Source: Acridotheres tristis
Taxonomy: Eukaryota; Chordata; Aves; Passeriformes; Sturnidae
NCBI GenBank assembly: GCA_037013685.1
Contig: CM072889.1
Span: 17,741,976 to 17,805,975, forward strand
Reading direction: 5' to 3'
Length of the DNA: 64,000 nucleotides
The notes under the pieces are model-generated. The model worked only from the letters and a program-made list of their open reading frames with translations, was not told where the DNA came from and did not search any database. Position numbers and translations under genes: made by a program. Each line of letters opens with the position of its first letter. Position 1 is the stretch's first letter. Positions 26,392 to 39,440 of this stretch are shown in pieces.

Positions 26392-26440
26392 TGGCCCAAA
26401 GTCACACAGTTAGTTTTAAGTTATGGCAAAGCATGGATGC
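26392..26440 (+). mobile_element. possible MIR-type SINE core relic
   Basis: GCCCAAAGTCACACAGTTAG, then AAGTTATGGCAAAGCATGGA, follows the order of the MIR core (cccaaggtcacacagctag, aagtggcagagctgga) with scattered substitutions and small insertions. MIR relics are known at low number in birds. The upstream half of MIR is not recognisable, so this rests on under 50 bases. Confidence 0.35.
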
Positions 26441-28217
26441 TAATTCATCTAAAAGAACACCTATTCATTTTGATTTATTTCTGGAAAGGGACTTCGTCAA
26501 CTTGGAGGCTACAGGAAGCCAATAAATTCCATCAGCAGTTATAATCTCTTGGCATGGACTGAAAAGAAAAGATGAAGTGACAAAACAGAGTCAGTGATGT
26601 GAAGGTGTTACAAATCTGCCCAGCCCTGCCTGCCTCGGATAAAAGGAGACACGAGCTCAGCTCTGCAGTTAGCAATGTTGGTATCCTGGCTTTGCTAGGC
26701 AAGAGGAACTCAGGGGACCTTCTACTCTCCTTACATTTCTGAAAACACAGCAAGCCCGATGCAAAATTCAGGAAGTTAATGAATTTTAAAAATCAACTAA
26801 CTCTAGAATCAGTGGCTTATATCTATAGCTCTCTATGTGTATTTACACAGGAAGGTATTAATACATGTAGGCACATACACTTAGCAATGAAAATATTTAA
26901 ATGAATAGTTTTAGTTTGTTCTTATCAAGACCCAAGCTTTGCTTTTATCTTATAGAATAAATTAAATTTTACACAATAAAAAATAAACATTTACTTGGGA
27001 GTTTCTATCCGCATACTGGCAAATACAACTTCTTTTATTTTTCCTTTTTCACTTTGTTTTAACAATTGCTGCTTGCCAGTCCTAGGACTTCCACTCTAGG
27101 GACAAAAATCTCTTTTTGTGAGCGTCCATGAGCTGAAAATTCCAGTTACTTATCAAAGTATTTTGCTCATCCTCAGCAAAACAGGAAACCACATTTGTTT
27201 AGTGGGAAAGGAGTGGTAAAGGCCATAAGAAAACAGTAGGGGAGTGTCTTTATTAATGCTGCTATTACCAGAACAATACTCAAAAGAATTTGGGGAATTT
27301 ATTTCATTACGTCCTGAATAATTTATTTTAGAACATGCTCACAAGCACACTTGCACAGAAAAAATACCATTACATTTTTTTTTTTAACAGAAGCAACATG
27401 AATTAAATAACGCACAGGACATTCTCATCATTGTTGTTACATGGATTTTGATATTTGGTATTTATTTTATCATTCTGGAGAGTCTACAAGACAGAACAAC
27501 ACGGGCAAGGGCAGAAGGGAAATTAAACAGTTATGCTGATGGGCAATAAAATTCTATGTGGGGGACTGAAATTCTGTTATTCCACAGAGCAAAAAATGTT
27601 ATTTAACTTAAAAAACAACAACAGCCCCTGCATAACTCATCTCTTCAATATAATTCAGGTCTAAAAGGCCTTGACATTCTGTCCTCACTCTAAGGGCCAG
27701 AACCTTTGACAGCTTGGAGCACTTTGTATCTAAACATCCCTTTAATCACTTTTTAATCACTTTGTACTACTAAGTACCTTTATATTTCTAACCAACAGCA
27801 ACCAAATTAAGAAACAGAAAAGGAAAAAAACTATCTAGAAAAACACACTACTGAGATTGCTAATTCACTGGATCTGTTCCAAGTTACTAATGTTGACAAA
27901 GTCACTTGCAAATAAATGAAGGTTTACAAATTTTTGTAAAGATCAGAAGCTGGTGTACCCAACACACAAATCTGGAATTACACCTCTACTTGCCCAGAGA
28001 TACTTTCTCAATTAAAGATATGAGAGAAAATCCTGAAGACATTTTAGTATGTGGAAGGAGTAGATGTACAACATGCATGTGGCATCCAGGAGAGTTAATA
28101 TACAGTAACTGTTACATTTAGACATTAAAAAATTATCTGCTTGGAACAGGTAACTAACCCCGTAATTATATATGGATATTTAGGTTGGACATTTAGCTTT
28201 CAAGTTAATTAACCAGC
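26441..28217. other. AT-rich non-coding DNA, no gene seen
   Basis: Unique AT-rich DNA with short A/T tracts, for example near 27377-27386, and a small direct duplication (TTTAATCACTTT) near 27740-27762. No frame over 75 codons. Confidence 0.5.
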
Positions 28218-28240
28218 AAAAAAAAAAAAAAAAATTAACC
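28208..28240. repeat. A17 tract flanked by 7-bp direct repeats
   Basis: ATTAACC at 28208-28214 and again at 28234-28240 bracket AGC plus 17 A. A short poly(A) insertion with target-site duplication would look like this, but 7 AT-rich bases can match by chance. Confidence 0.5.
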
Positions 28241-31200
28241 CGGGGTGTCAGCAGGAAATTTTAAAAAAAATAATCTTGATGTGTTAGAAGCACAAAGCAG
28301 AGCAGTCTGCTTCAAGGCTCAGACCAATTTAATTTTTTAATCACTGTCTCTCACACATTCATTCTATTATTCATACTCCTCACACATTCATCCCAAGGTG
28401 CACCTGGGAACGTGCTGGATGCTGAAAGGTTGGTGTGTTAGCCTTGGAAGAGGTGGGATGCATTTACCCGGGAAGGTTTGGGGTAAATCAGTCCCTGAGC
28501 AGTTTTTCTGCTCTGGTTGGGATGTGCAGAGCTCCCTCAGGTTTAGCACTGCAGATGTGGCACATCCCAGAAACTCCTTCAGCACTGGGGCTGGTTCTGA
28601 ACACTCACAAATTCACTGAGCATCATCTCCAAAGCTCCTGAAACTCAAAGTTTCCATCTGTCTTTGGATCATAATATCCATAACAATCCATAAAGATCCA
28701 TTTCATCGGGGTCACCGTGGGACAGTCCCCTTGCTCCTGTTTACAGCACAAACTCTAGAAATTCTGGGGACATTGACATCTCTAGTCTGTAAATTTGCTC
28801 CAGTTCCTTTGTTTTCTATCTCTGTTTGGGGAAAGCCAGCTGAGATGTACCTGCCAGCCCCTTCATTTTCCAAATGCATGAGGATTTGAAATCCAGGACA
28901 TCAGATGTGCCAGTGAAATAGAACAGGTTCATGAGACCTTCAACCCAAACCAGGCTGCTAAAAATGACATTTCCTTTTAGTCCTGAAATTCTCCTGCAAT
29001 TTATCTATGCAGCAATCACCTCCTTCTCTCCTCTCTCTCCACTTACATTCAGAATTCTTCAAATCACACAGACTGCATTTTGGATTCTCAAAAAAGAGTT
29101 TTACAGTGAGGAAAGACTGGGTGCTGAGAAGGGGCTTTTCCCCAGTTTATCAAGAACAGATTTGGATGCAGATCATGGTTATGATCCTTTCTTTATTTGC
29201 CACAGGAGTGGGAGATAAAAGACTTGTACCTTGTACAAGCACTCGCCCCCTCATCCACTAAAAAATAGTTTAAGCTTTTTTAAGATCCTTTTTCTGCAAT
29301 TCTTTCTCTAAAACCTAACTTCTTAGGAATAAACTATGATATGTTTATGATTTAAACATAGCATAAACATAACATTTAAACTTTTCATATAGGTTGTAAA
29401 TAAAGGCTTGAAAATTGTCTGATTTTCTCAGTTCAGCAAATGGAGATCCAGTTAAAATATGAATTAGGAATAGTAAGATTCTAATCTTCTTACAAAAATT
29501 TTTTTTGATCTCCCAAAGGGGACGCAACTAAAAGCTTGGAGCAATCTGAAAATTGAGAGATAAATGTAGTTAATGAAGTCTGGAAAAAAATTATTTTAAT
29601 TACCACATTTTATGTTTTGTCATTCATTAATCATGCCAACTAAATGAACCGAATGACTTCTTTATTGGATATTAAAATACTTTTTTGTGCTTATACAGGT
29701 CCATTGCAGGTGATTATTTAGTTTCAAAGAATTTAGTGAAGAGCCCCTAAGACACAGACTAGCAAGGATGTGAACAGCTTCAGTATTTTACCTTCAAAAA
29801 GCAATGAGGACTCATCTTTCTCTGCAATCTGCCTGCTACTTGGGCTTAGTGCAGAACGTGCTGCCAAAGTTTAAAACCTTTCATCTGCAAAAGCCCTTTC
29901 GGTGCTGCCATTGTGAAAGAAGTCACTGGAATTTAAGAAGATTTTTGCATCAAGTCCTGCTTAGTCCCTTTGACCCTCCCAGAGGCCTCCGTGTACACAC
30001 AGAGCTTTGGCAGCTCTGCAAATCCTGCTCTGGGGGAAAGGAGAATGCAGGAATAAAAACTGAGAGGGTTTTTTTTTTCACTGGCAGAACTGGGAGATAA
30101 TCCAGAGGAGCATGGGAGAAGCTGAACTGGAGAGTGAGAGCCCAGCAGCCCTTCCCTGCCCACACCACTGTCCAAACCAAAGTCTGAAAGGCAAAAATCA
30201 TGGCCAGAGGCTACTCAGCCATAATCCATCCTCCCAAGCCCTGCCACACCTGAATTTAAAATGTCATTTTTCAGCAGATCTTTTATTGAAAGTACAGTGA
30301 CAGCCCTGGGTTGTGCATCCCTCCTGCCACTGGTTCTGGCTGTGTCTGGGTTATCCTGAGGGAAGGAGTCACACTGCAATTCCAGATGACAATTTTAGAA
30401 GTGCCCACATGTTTATCACAGGGTTTCATGTGCCATCACCACTCTCACAGGCAGGGTCAGTCAAGAGACACAAGTATTGCTGGTCCCACCTGATCACTTT
30501 TGAGTTCTGTTTCTGTTATTCCCTGGATTCTCTTTATTCCATACAAGGAAACCTCTCCAAAAATCAAGGGGCTGAATCATTCCCTACACAACCAAATGTG
30601 ACACACAGCAAATTCTTCTGCCCATATAAAGGTGGATAGCAATAGGTCACATTGAGGTGAAAGCTCAATATTCCATTATAATAAAATAATGCCATTACTT
30701 AGTGTGGCCTTCCATCTCAGAGACCTTTTGAAACAATTATTAATCTTCATACTTTGCTATCAACCTGCTTGGACTAAGTGAATAAATTCAGTGTTTCTTT
30801 CCTTTTGAATTTCAATGTCTTACAATTGACTTCAAAATGGTATTAGTCAGCTGGAGAAGCAGAGAGTGTAAATTAATAATGGGTGTTATTTTTACAGATA
30901 TTTTGGGTCCTGCAGGTTTTGAGGCAACACTACTGGAAGGCCAGAGAAACCCTAAGTTATAACCAGAGTCCTGTCACATAATTTTTGATATTAAACACTG
31001 AATTATAAGAAAGCTAATTATGAAAATACCAGCATGGGAAATAGTTCAGTAACCCAGTAAAGAAGGGAAATAAAAATCCTGCAAAACCAAATTCTTATTG
31101 GTGGCTTTAAAAAGGTATAGAAATTATTTTTTATTATTCAAGAACTAGAAGATAGGTAGGAATAACAAATGACAACTGCTATTTGTATGAGATTTCAAAG

Positions 31201-31705
31201 AGAATTCCACATATTGAGAATATAGAATTGAATTTTCTCTCAATGACAGAACAAGCAACAGTAGTTTCATTTCTCTGAAACAGACAGACACACAAACCCC
31301 AAGCATTATATTTCAAAGAATTTTAATTAAATCCATATAACAAAAAAGAAATGTCTCACATCTTAATTGAAAAATCACCAGCTAGAGAACTGAGCCAGTG
31401 GAACTGTCTGGAAAGCCCTGAGATACAATTGAAGAAAAGAAAAGATGAGAATATTTCAAATGGTTTCACAGTCAGCAACCAGTGTAAATACTGCAATCCA
31501 AATAACGATGTTTGAGTGATTAAGAGAAGAACTAATTTCTATTCTAAAGCTGCTTTTCTTTGAGCATCATTTCTCATCCTGGAGCATCCCTGAGTGAACA
31601 CAGACCTCCCTGACATCCTCCAGGAAGCACGAGGATCACAGCAGAGCAGGTATTTACATCACTGCAGCTTTTATTGACATCACACAATGCCCCACCTTCT
31701 CCAGG
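28241..31705. other. non-coding DNA, no gene seen
   Basis: A GC-richer patch at 28390-28600 and another at 29950-30250 are open in several frames on both strands without any recognisable product. At 29341-29370 ATGTTTATG and CATAAACAT form a 9-bp inverted repeat with a 12-base AT loop. No transposon signature is clear. Confidence 0.5.
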
Positions 31706-31726
31706 AAAAAAAAAAAAAAAAAAAAA
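31706..31726. repeat. A21 homopolymer
   Basis: A run of 21 A inside a GC-richer patch. CAGGAAAA occurs on both sides, so slippage or a short retroposed tail are both possible. The minus frames 31654-31866 and 31680-31895 read through it as poly-Phe and are not genes. Confidence 0.9.
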
Positions 31727-34700
31727 TCAGGAAAAGCAGGGAGAAGAACGGTGTTAGTGCAGCTACACCCAGCAGTGCTGCAGGACAAGGGAAGGGCTGA
31801 GCTCCAGCCCATGGGGGGAAATGAAAGAGGTGAAGTTTGAAGATTGTGACATGGGAAAAAAGCCAAGGCCAGATGGAAATCTCAGCTGTCACCATCAGAG
31901 GTCAGCCCGACCTTCCTGGCACAAGGTGGTGTGGAAATCCTGGGTACTATTTATACAAGTTTATCTTACCTGTCCTTCTTAATTGGGAACTAACATAATT
32001 TTATCTTACATTACCTTCTTGTTATTCATTGTCTTGTCTTTGTTTAGTTCTACTTTTAATTATAGAAGTCCAGCAGAGTCGCCCCTGAGGTAATGTTGGT
32101 AATCTGGGCTTAAATTTCTAAAGGATTTGTTTAAGAGAAGCTTGGATAAACCTTAAGGAATCTTTGATAAGGCTTTGTTCTTTTATTTTATTCTAAGACT
32201 ATATTTTTAGAAAGGACAATTCTTGCTGAGTGGAGGAAAGGTTTGTGGATGAGACTGTTCTAGTGCAGTTTTAATGGAACTGCTCATAAAATATTTTTGC
32301 ATGGTCTATTTAACCCTCTGAAGCTATAAACAGCTCTGATATCAGCATACATGCTTAATGTTGATAATGTTGCCCACCAGAGAAGCAAACAGAAGTACTT
32401 CTTCTATAACTAAACAGGGTGGATTATATCCTTCCTTTTTTATTTTGTTTCTTTTTTGTACATTTCAAATTCTTCGAGTGTTGTTGAAGATGTATTGTTT
32501 AAAATTCCCTTCCTACATATAAGTGTAGTACATGAAATAGTGGATCTAAAGAACAACAAAGATAAGTGTCCAAAAACATCAGAAAAAAATTTATTCTCCT
32601 AGAAATGACCAACTAATAGCTGAACCTGATTTAAATCTCCTGATTAAATATACAACCAAAGTATCTCCAAATCCTACAGTCTACATGCAGCTACGTGTGA
32701 AATTATGACATCATTCCTAGATTTGACATATTTTTCCACACCCTTATTTTCCTCTTTCCACCTCAGGGGTTGCACTGTGCAGTAAAACTCAACTTTAGTG
32801 TGGCAGTCGTGATGGGCTGCAGACATCAGGGCTCGGAGTGAAACCCCAGGCACAGAAAATCTGCATGACACTGAAATCCCAGCCCCAGCCTGAGCACCCA
32901 GCATTGGATTATTTTCTTTTTCTTGCCAAGGGGAGGTGTTTTGGAGGGCTCTGCTTTGCGAAGGGAAGCCCCAGTGTTGTCTGCACTGCCCTTGCCCACC
33001 TTGGAGCCACATCCCTTAGATGAAGAATTTCCCAAAAGGCTGGCAAGGCAATTATACAGATGTGGGAAGAGGGATCCCTGCATGGAAATGCTCTGGGAAA
33101 AGCAGGAAACAGACTGGGAGCTTTCAGAATGAAGGGAGGACAGCATGGCAGCTCTGCTGGGACCTGCAAATCTTTTTAGGTCGGAAGAGGTGGGTAAGAC
33201 CGGCTGTGATCTCCCCTTTAGTACAGAATTGAGAAGGCTTCAGAAGGTGGCAGCACCTGCTTAGATCCAAAAAAAATAATTAAAATAAAAAGGGGGAGGG
33301 GGAAGAAGGGGAGCTTGCTCACACAAGACCTCTGGCACTTCTGTGCTGAATGATGCTGTGGATGCTGCAGCTCCACACATGCTCAAAAGCCAAACTTTGC
33401 TTCACATGAAGTAATTAAACACAGAAATTAACTGAAGTTCGAAGTGGGTCAGGTGGAATCAGCTGTGAGATGGTTGCTCTCAGGTGGATCTGTCCTGTGC
33501 TTGCCCTGTCTCCCCTTTTCCCTAGAATTTTTCTGTCCCTTTCAGTGACAGGATACTGAACCTATGGTGACATTCTTGTTTCCAGCTTCACTTCAAACCT
33601 TATTGTAAAAAATTACTCCTCCAACTTGAGTGGGATTTTTGTTACTTCATTTTTAGCACATAAAATCTGCAATTACACTTCAACCACAGGGAACTCAAGC
33701 CCTGAAAATACCCACAGGAACTATTTCTAGACTCCAGCACTAGGGTGACACACCATTAAAACAAAGTAAAACCCATCCAAATCCATCAAATATTTCCTAT
33801 GTTCTGCCACCAATGGTCATGTAATTTTTCTCAGTTTTCACTAAAATTGTTTTAAATTGCACTAATACTCCTTCACAACTTATGCATTCACTTTAAATTT
33901 TAGAAATCCCTGGGCATATAAAGAATGTTTTTTAACAGTCAGATCCTTGAGTTCTGTCAAAAATACGAGGAAAACAAAATTGATCTCAAACTTCATTACT
34001 TGAGACCTGAAAAGTTGTCATAATTCATTATAAACGACAGAAAATAAATTTCCAGTTAAGAAATTCATTATTTGCTGGTCACTGGTGGCAATAGATTTAC
34101 CTGATGCCTGAACATCTGCATGTGGATTCGCAGTGTCTCCCCTTCCAGGTGTAAAGAAACACAAATCAAAATTCTCCCCATGTCCTGCTATCTCACAGAT
34201 GAAAGTGAAGAGAACGGTTTTGAAAACCCACTGGGTCAAAGGAAAAAAGACAATTTATCTACATTAACATATCCTGTCTGTCCTGCCACACAGCCAGCAC
34301 ATAACAGCGTGTTGCTAATTGAGTCCCAGCTAAATCTTCACATTGTTGTGAGGGGAGGAGAAGGAAAAGTACTCAGAAGGAGTTTAAAAGCACAAACCAT
34401 ATGTTCCCCTATTTTTAAGCATTTTTTTCACCTTCCTCCTTCACAATCCTGTATCTCCACCTCACCTGGTTAGGATGCTGTGTGCTCAAGTATCTGACCT
34501 GATCTCTTGCATTAATGTTTGTGCCAACAAATTTTATTTCTGTTTTCAAAGGCATTGCAAGGTTTGAAGCAAACAATCCACCTCCTGACAACAGGAAAAG
34601 GAAATGACCTGGGTGCAAAACCTTCTATTAGCATTAAATTTACTGAAAAACACTTTGTATACTGAACCCCACCTTGCATCAATTGGAATGTGCCTGGTGC

Positions 34701-35276
34701 ACATGGGGTGAGGAAAGAGAAGAAATTCTGTCCATGACCAGAGCTCTCTATCAGTCTCCATAAGGAACTGAAAGGGAATCAGACTGGGTTGTGTTCAGTG
34801 CAAGGTTAATTTTTTATCCAATATTCAGTTCATCATTTCCCCTTTTCCTTCCCTTCCTACATGAACAAACATTTATTGGCATTTAAACAGCACAGTAATA
34901 TGTAACTTTATAGCATTTCTACCTTAAAGAAAAGGAAATTCAAGAAGTTGCAAGCTAACAGAGTGTAACATTCTGCAGAGGGCACCCTCGGTACAGTCAG
35001 AACCCATCACCTTCTCCCACTGCATCCCTCCTCCAGAACTTTAACTCCACAATATCACATGTACAGCTGTCAGGAATATACAATAGCAAAAGGCTTTCCC
35101 TGATGGCAGCAGAACAATGTCTGCTGTAGACCCGTGAAAGAGAACCAAGTCTATCTGTACAGAGAACAGGCACTTTGCTTTTCAAACATCACAAATGCTT
35201 CGGGGCTTAATAACTTATCATGACTTAATTTGCTGTCAAGAACTATATACACATAATAAAGACAGTGTCTATCTGC
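31727..35276. other. non-coding DNA, no gene seen
   Basis: At 31930-32420 the sequence has a mixed, non-simple texture that might be an old LTR or conserved element; I cannot name it. At 32830-33230 a GC-rich patch is open in five overlapping frames on both strands, which is typical of low stop density. A G-rich run lies near 33291-33311. No convincing gene. Confidence 0.45.
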
Positions 35277-35296
35277 TATTATTATTATTATTATTC
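35277..35296. repeat. ATT trinucleotide microsatellite
   Basis: About seven copies of ATT. It produces Tyr or Leu runs in the plus frames that cross it (35195-35413, 35265-35453), which are therefore compositional. Confidence 0.9.
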
Positions 35297-36943
35297 CATT
35301 TTCTCCTGTATTGTTCCTTTGAAGGCTTTTACTTATTCAGAGATACAGAGAAAATTCTCCATGAAGCAAAAGGAGGATTGCAAGCAAACATGGTTATATC
35401 TGATATGGCATAATATTAAGACTTTTCACTGTTTTAACATTGAATTCTCATAAACAAGACAGGAGATACTATCTTCATTGGAGATGTGAGAAAAGGCTCA
35501 TTTAAATATTATCAAAAAGCACATTCTCTCTGCATTTTACTGCTCAAAGTGCTCATGCCCCGTGCTCTGTGCTTTTTGCTGACACAGCTGCTTCTTGTCC
35601 AACTCTCTGCCAATATGACCTGCTCTCCTTTTTTTTTTTTTTTTTTTTCCTCTCCCACCTCCTTCAGAACCATTTCTGGGCAGTTTCACAAGAATTTTGA
35701 TTGCTGTTGTAAAGTTTATATCACTGCCATCTGACAGCTTTTTTGCTGGCCTTGGTGAAATGAGTTGATGGTCTCAGTTAATTTGCTCACAGGCAGGTGT
35801 TCACAACTCCAAACATCACCTCTGCTGCCACAAGGACTCCCAGCCAACAAAAACAAAAGTAGAGGCTCACCACGGGGTGAAATGCTTCAAGGGAAACACA
35901 TCTTGAAGTGCTCTTGGAAGGAAAGCTGAGCTTTGCAGATGGATTAAAAATCAACAGAAAATGAGCTCTGCTAAAATGTCCTATAGCAAAAGATTTAAAT
36001 TATATTGGTGGATAACTTATCTTGGTACAGAGAAACCAGAAATGCAAAGCAAATTGGAGACCAAGTTGGGCTGATGGAGTTGTTTCTATATCCTTATCAA
36101 TATCTTTACCAATATCCATAACAATAAGACTGCTTGTGAGCTGGGGAGAGGAAAATACACAGAAGAACCAGAACCTGAATATTCAGTGTTGGGAATCCTT
36201 CCCTTGCTTGCTGCTCTAAAACTAAAAACCCTTCATTGTAAATTAAAGTATCTTCTATAACAAAGCAATTCATAAGGCTGTTATGTTTTCCTTTGAGAAA
36301 ATGATACATTTTTAGGTAAATTCCTGAAATTCACTGTGACAGGACAGGTTACAGATGGGCACATCAGAATCATTTGCCATTAGAAAACTTTCTATGCAGC
36401 AAACAACATGTGCTGAGTATTGGCTGCCATTTGAATCCAATAAAAATCTGAGTTTAAAAGCCCTATAAAAACCCCTATAAAACTACCAGGATATGTGAAC
36501 TCAGGGCACAGCAGAACTTCCTCAGGTGATCCAACCATTACCATTGGATCCTGGTTCCATTTTTGTGGGAAATGAAAGCAGCATCACACTGACTGCAGAG
36601 CATCCTTCTGAGAGTAACTACTGCTACTTAATTTTATTTCTAGACTCAAGGAAATTTTTTTTGTTTCTCAGACTCAAGGAAAATTACTTTCTCTTTGTTG
36701 ATTAAATTGTGTCAGCGAGTGTTTTAATTTATGTGTTTTAGATAGCAAAGCAGAACAATTTCCATTCTTGGGCAAGGATAATCATAATTAAAAACACATT
36801 AGCTGATTATACCAAACATCCATCCTAAAAAAAAAAAATACTCTATATCATGATTTATAAATTATGATTTGTTGACTAACAGATTTTGAAATGATACAAC
36901 TTTATAAACTGATGAATGGTTTTTGGCAATAGTTCAACTACCC
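35297..36943. other. non-coding DNA with T20 tract
   Basis: A T20 tract lies at 35629-35648. Near 36645-36680 the unit AGACTCAAGGAAA is repeated about 30 bases apart. Otherwise unique AT-rich sequence without a recognisable frame. Confidence 0.5.
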
Positions 36944-37055
36944 AGGGCTTGGAGCAACCTGGAGTGGTGGAAAGTGTCCCTGCCCAGGGCAGGAGGGTTG
37001 GAACAAAATTGATTTTAGTGTCCCTTCCAACCCAAACCATTCTGTGATTCTATGA
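36944..37055 (+). mobile_element. CR1 LINE 3' end fragment, sense
   Basis: The order is GGCTTGGAGCAACCTGGAGT, GTGTCCCTGCCCAGGGCAGG, GGTTGGAAC, GTCCCTTCCAACCCAAACCA, then TTCTGTGATTCTATGA. This is the final part of an avian CR1, ending in two copies of the ATTCTRTG octamer family. The copy is 5' truncated and lacks coding sequence. Confidence 0.95.
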
Positions 37056-37559
37056 AGCTTATTTCAAACAGCAGCTTCTAAAATAAAGGCAAATATTTTG
37101 AAATGATGCTTTGCCATCCAAGGATGGAGGATTCTCCACTGAAGCACACTTGGTATTTCCTATTCCTGTGTGGTAAAAATATCTTCCTGCTGTAATGAGA
37201 TTAATGCTTCCTCACAGATCTACTCATTTGATCTCATGTTCAAGTTTTTGACATCTTCCACAAGCAATCCTATCCCATACAGGATGTATTGCTTTAGCAG
37301 GTATTCATTTTACTGAGCTCCACTATAATTTCTTAGTCTTACATGATGCCTCAAGATGTTTCACACATTCTGAAAAGAAAGCTAAAAGGGAATAATTTGC
37401 ATATATTACTTAAGCTGTACATGCTGTAAATATTGATCTGCTGATAGAGATGAAAAAGGTGGAGGGTTTTTTTGTTGGTTTTTTGTGTTTCTTTTTTTTC
37501 TTTCTTTTTTTTTTTAATCAGCACTTACATTTCTATAGGTTTTTAATAATATTTTTCAG
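37056..37559. other. non-coding DNA with T-rich tract before candidate exon
   Basis: Unique sequence up to about 37460, then a T-rich stretch (37466-37515) that would act as a long polypyrimidine tract, ending ATTTTTCAG at 37551-37559. Confidence 0.5.
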
Positions 37560-37901
37560 GTGAATCTTGGTGAAGAGATGCCAGCTCTGCTCACCCCTGC
37601 AGCTGAAGGCTATTTGACACTCCAGCCCATGACATTCAGTGTCTATTATGGCAATTTACAGATGATGGAACCTCTATACTTTACTCTTTTGCAGTTATTA
37701 CCAATTCAGCACAAACTGTTCAAACCTCAACTGCTGTGTTATGCAGAGAGTGAAGCTGATTTCACAGCTTTGACCCATTATTTCAGCCAACTCCCTCTGA
37801 CTCTCAAGGATGATGCACTGATACTCTTGGGAAATGTTCTGGGTAACTTTCAAGCCTTTTCTCCCCCAGAAGTGAGAAGCTGTAATTTATCTAACATGTG
37901 A
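37560..37901 (+). other. candidate exon with open frame, unproven
   Basis: The frame starts directly after ATTTTTCAG, a good splice acceptor behind a T-rich tract, and is open for 113 codons to TGA at 37899-37901. GTG is the first codon, so if real this is an internal or last exon. GAA|GTGAGA at 37871/37872 would close a 312-base exon of exactly 104 codons; CAT|GTGAGA at 37897/37898 is an alternative. The translation is Leu-rich, has only one Arg, and is not low-complexity. I do not recognise the family. Acceptors and 110-codon frames also occur by chance in 64 kb, and no partner exon was found. Confidence 0.2.
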
Positions 37902-39337
37902 GAACAAAAAAAAGAAATAAACAACTCTTCATCCCACCTTCACACCAACCCCCACCATACATTTGGGAAAGGTTCTGGTGAAGAAGTGCAAACACAAGCA
38001 TAAACAGAGAAGGATTCTCATCCTCCTGCCATCCCTGGTGCCTGAAGGCAGGTGAGATTCTCTGTCCCTCATCCTTTTCAAGCACCTCAATTCCACGCCA
38101 GGGCTGGGCAGCAGTTGCTGGGTTTATTTTCCATTTTGTTTAAAATGCAGTATATCTGCTAAAAACGTGCTATTTCACATTACAAGAGAACAAAAACACT
38201 TTCTTCTACCAGGGAATACCGTGCAGCCCAATACTTCATTGCTTGGATTTCTATTTTTAAGGATTTTCCACCCAAACAAATGCTTTTGCTCTGACAGCAT
38301 TTAATAACAAGTTTGACCTTGGAGTGTGTTAAGTTTAAATGATTTCAGAGAACGCTGCAGCAGAAAATCAGGGGCCAGGGATTCTTTTCCTTATTTGAAT
38401 TTTATTATTTTGGGAGAAGGGGGAATCCCTTGTTTCACAGAAGAAATTACTTTTGAGCCACAGCGTGAAGACTTTTTGCATGAGCGCACGAAGAGCCACA
38501 ACTTTTTGTGCTTGCTGCAGTTGGCACAAAATTGTCACCACGGCCAAGGAAACTTTGCTGCTTCCCCCTGGGGAATATCCCTGAAAATCGAGGAAAGAGA
38601 GCTGAGAAGGGCTGGAGTGTGTGCTGGGAGAGGAATGGGATCCTGGGAGGGACACCTTGAGCATCATCAGCCGGCAGCCCCCGGGGTGGGCACAGCTCTG
38701 TGAGGCTCCTTCATTTTTCCACAGGATTCATTGCCATCCTCATTATCAAACCCCATTCCCAAGGAAGGTACAGCTCACCCAGAACTATCACAGGCTGCAG
38801 TTTCGTTGGTGGACTGGGCAAATACAATTCTTTAATCTGAAGCACCAAACGTGCGAGTATTTAACACAGATGATTAAACTCCCTGATATATGTGATCCTA
38901 GTCACATATCTGGGATTTGTTTTCATTTCTCAATTTCCTATAAGCACCCCACAAACTCTGAGAAACATCAGAAGCACACACAGAGTAACTACTTTATATT
39001 AATGCTAAGCGAGAATGAAAACTAACTTTTGCTGCCGAACAGAAGAAAGGTCCTGCGGTGGAAAAAAATACTGTTTGTTTGAGTTATTACATAATTCAAA
39101 GATTAAATTACTTTTGGCTAGAGCTGTATCAGCCTTTTTTTTCTCCTTAAAATAATAATATCCTGAGTACAACTGTGTAGGTACAACAGTGGGACACGGC
39201 TCCTGACAGTCTAATCATTGGTTCATCTAACGATGCTCACGGGGAGTCAAAATGCTGCTGTTAAATCACTGCCCTGCCCTATTCCAGAGAACCACCAGGT
39301 GAGCTGTTTCAGTGCTAATGGCAACGGCAAACAACAC
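37902..39337. other. non-coding DNA, no gene seen
   Basis: A GC-richer patch at 38440-38710 holds opposed open frames (plus 125, minus 99 codons) of no recognised family. An 8-bp inverted repeat ATATGTGA/TCACATAT with loop TCCTAG lies at 38888-38909. Confidence 0.5.
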
Positions 39338-39440
39338 AAAAAAAAAAAAAAAAAAAAAGAATTTATAGTCAACAGATCTGCACAGGAAAGCAGCGCTGCA
39401 GAAGCAATATTGATTGAAGCAGGCAAAAAAAAAAAAAAAA
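39338..39440. repeat. two close homopolymer A tracts (A21 and A16)
   Basis: A21 lies at 39338-39358 and A16 at 39425-39440, with 66 bases of mixed sequence between them. The two may be tails of small retroposed inserts or independent slippage. Frames crossing them read poly-Lys or poly-Phe and are not genes. Confidence 0.85.

Noticed and set aside
32674..33232. Cluster of GC-rich overlapping frames as a gene
   Set aside because: At least six frames on both strands overlap; no consistent splice sites or protein family.
33291..33311. G-rich run as a G-quadruplex
   Set aside because: Only three clear G runs with short spacers are visible, one fewer than a standard four-run motif.
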